The notes under the pieces: model-generated
The model's database searches: none
What the model saw: the letters and a program-made list of their open reading frames with translations, nothing else
What the model was told of the DNA's origin: nothing
Assembly: GCF_022458985.1 (NCBI RefSeq)
Contig: NC_061790.1
Location: 17,588,397-17,652,396, forward strand
Source of the DNA: Mugil cephalus
Lineage: Eukaryota > Chordata > Actinopteri > Mugiliformes > Mugilidae
Direction of reading: 5' to 3'
Length of the DNA: 64,000 bases
Part shown: positions 62,929-64,000 of the stretch, one piece after another
How the letters are laid out: each line of letters opens with the position of its first letter
How positions within the stretch are numbered: position 1 is the stretch's first letter
Program-made: the position numbers and the translations under genes

Positions 62929-63160
62929 AGTCACGCAGACTTCTGCCATGAACCAAAGGTAAGACATCCGACATGTTTCTGTTTCACTTGGCAAGATAGC
63001 ATCACATAATTATGTGTATTCTTTGTTTCATTTCTGTTTAGAAAGGAATGCAGCACATGAAGTGAACGTGATGAGAAAACTCTGAAGATGAAGAAAGAAT
63101 GGACAAACACTGCAGTATCACAATAAGATGCAAAATAAAACATGTTTGGTTATATTTAGT
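62929..63160 (+). other. mep1a: mep1a 3'UTR with spliced tail and poly(A) signal
   Basis: A good donor (CCAAAG|GTAAGA, intron from 62959) and acceptor (TTTCTGTTTAG ending 63041) suggest a 3'UTR intron of 83 nt. The final segment from 63042 carries AATAAA at 63134-63139, a well-placed poly(A) signal. No EGF-like or transmembrane coding sequence is seen between the stop codon and this signal. Confidence 0.55.
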
Positions 63161-63476
63161 ATAAAAATATGTACATAACATATATGTTCTTAAAAGTATG
63201 CACTAGCTTTGAATTGTGTTATCACTGAAGTACTGTCTTAATTAAAGTTATTAAATTAAACTCGAACAGCGAACAAGCATGTGTTCATTTGTCAGTGTTT
63301 TTTTTATTTTTTATTGTTGTTGTTTTGCATACATGGCAGTCACCATGTGGGTGTTTTATGTGCACCTTTCCATTTATTAAATTTGACTGGATGAATGCAA
63401 CTTTAACCAACATGAACTTAAGGAACACCAACACATAATGATCGATGTGGCCATCACACAGAGTATAATTTACATC
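63161..63476. other. mep1a-Tc1 spacer
   Basis: AT-rich spacer with a T-rich run near 63,300; no coding or structural signal seen. Confidence 0.4.
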
Positions 63477-64000
63477 TACACTCACTGGCCACTTCGTTAG
63501 GTACAACTGTTCAATTGCTTGCTAACACAAATAACTAATCAGCAAATCACATGGCTGCAATTCAGTGCATTTAGGCAAGTAGAGGTGATCAAGACAACTT
63601 GCTGAAGTTCAAACCGAACATCAGAATGGGAAAGAAAGGGGATTTAAGTGACTTTGAACGTGGTATGGTTGTTGGTGCCGGACGGGCTGGTCTGAGTATT
63701 TTAGAAACTGCTGATCTACTGGGATTTTCACACAAAACCATCTCTAGGGTTTACAGAGAATGGTCCGAAAAAGAGAAAATATCCAGTGAGCGACAGTTGT
63801 GTGGATAAAAATGCTTTGTTGATGTGAGAGGTCAGAGGAGAATGGGCAGACTGGTTGGAGATGATAGAAAGACAACAGTAACTCAAAGAACCACTGGTTA
63901 CAACCAAGGAATATAGAATACCATCTCTAAATGCACATCACGTCCAACCTTGAAGCAGCAGAAGACCACAACATGAAAGCATGGATCCATCCTGCCTTGT
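63477..64000 (+). mobile_element. decayed Tc1-like transposon, 5' part (runs off window)
   Basis: Starts with the inverted-repeat type end TACACTCACTGGCCACTTCG. It is followed by the N-terminal part of a Tc1-family transposase from the ATG at 63626 (MGKKGDLSDFERGMVVGA), with the paired-like helix-turn-helix recognisable as LSILETADLLGFSHKTISRV. An in-frame TAA at 63806-63808 interrupts it. Homology continues in the same frame (RGQRRMGRLVGDDRKTTVTQ) to a further stop near 63,915. The DDE catalytic core would lie beyond the window. Inactive as read. Confidence 0.88.

Overview
This is a vertebrate nuclear DNA window, most likely from a ray-finned (percomorph-type) teleost. Evidence: short GT-AG introns; three recognisable vertebrate genes; and an interspersed-repeat load typical of bony fish (L2/Rex1-like and L1-like LINE remnants, hAT and Tc1-like DNA transposons, foldback MITEs, CA/TC microsatellites). 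There are no bacterial-type operons, CRISPR arrays, tRNAs or rRNAs. All calls come from reading the sequence; no database search was run.

Layout. Positions 1 to about 43,000 are AT-rich and gene-poor. I could not assign a confident gene there. The stretch holds transposon remnants, six copies of one ~470 bp repeat family, a diverged 0.62 kb direct duplication (15.2 and 16.2 kb), a paired-CRE segment near 15.1 kb, a CpG-dense block near 7.6-8.0 kb, and a few isolated exon-like segments (21,590; 24,394; 27,631).

From 43.3 kb to 63.2 kb three genes lie on the + strand: mgat2 (coding region in one exon, Golgi N-glycan branching enzyme), brox (12 coding exons, BRO1 domain with a C-terminal CAAX box, ESCRT-III-associated membrane protein) and a meprin A alpha-type gene, mep1a (12 coding exons, secreted astacin metalloprotease with MAM and MATH domains). 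Exon joins were resolved by matching GT-AG sites to reading frame and family conservation. The three genes have unrelated jobs; sharing a strand reflects synteny rather than an operon. The window ends inside a decayed Tc1-like transposon.

Most notable points: the meprin reading frame stops just after the MATH domain, without the inserted domain, EGF-like module and membrane anchor of mammalian meprins, so it should be secreted directly; brox intron 12 is almost entirely one hAT element with an intact 8-bp target-site duplication; two adjacent perfect hairpins lie in brox intron 6; a foldback MITE lies at 38.2 kb; and two perfect TGACGTCA sites lie 123 bp apart near 15.1 kb.
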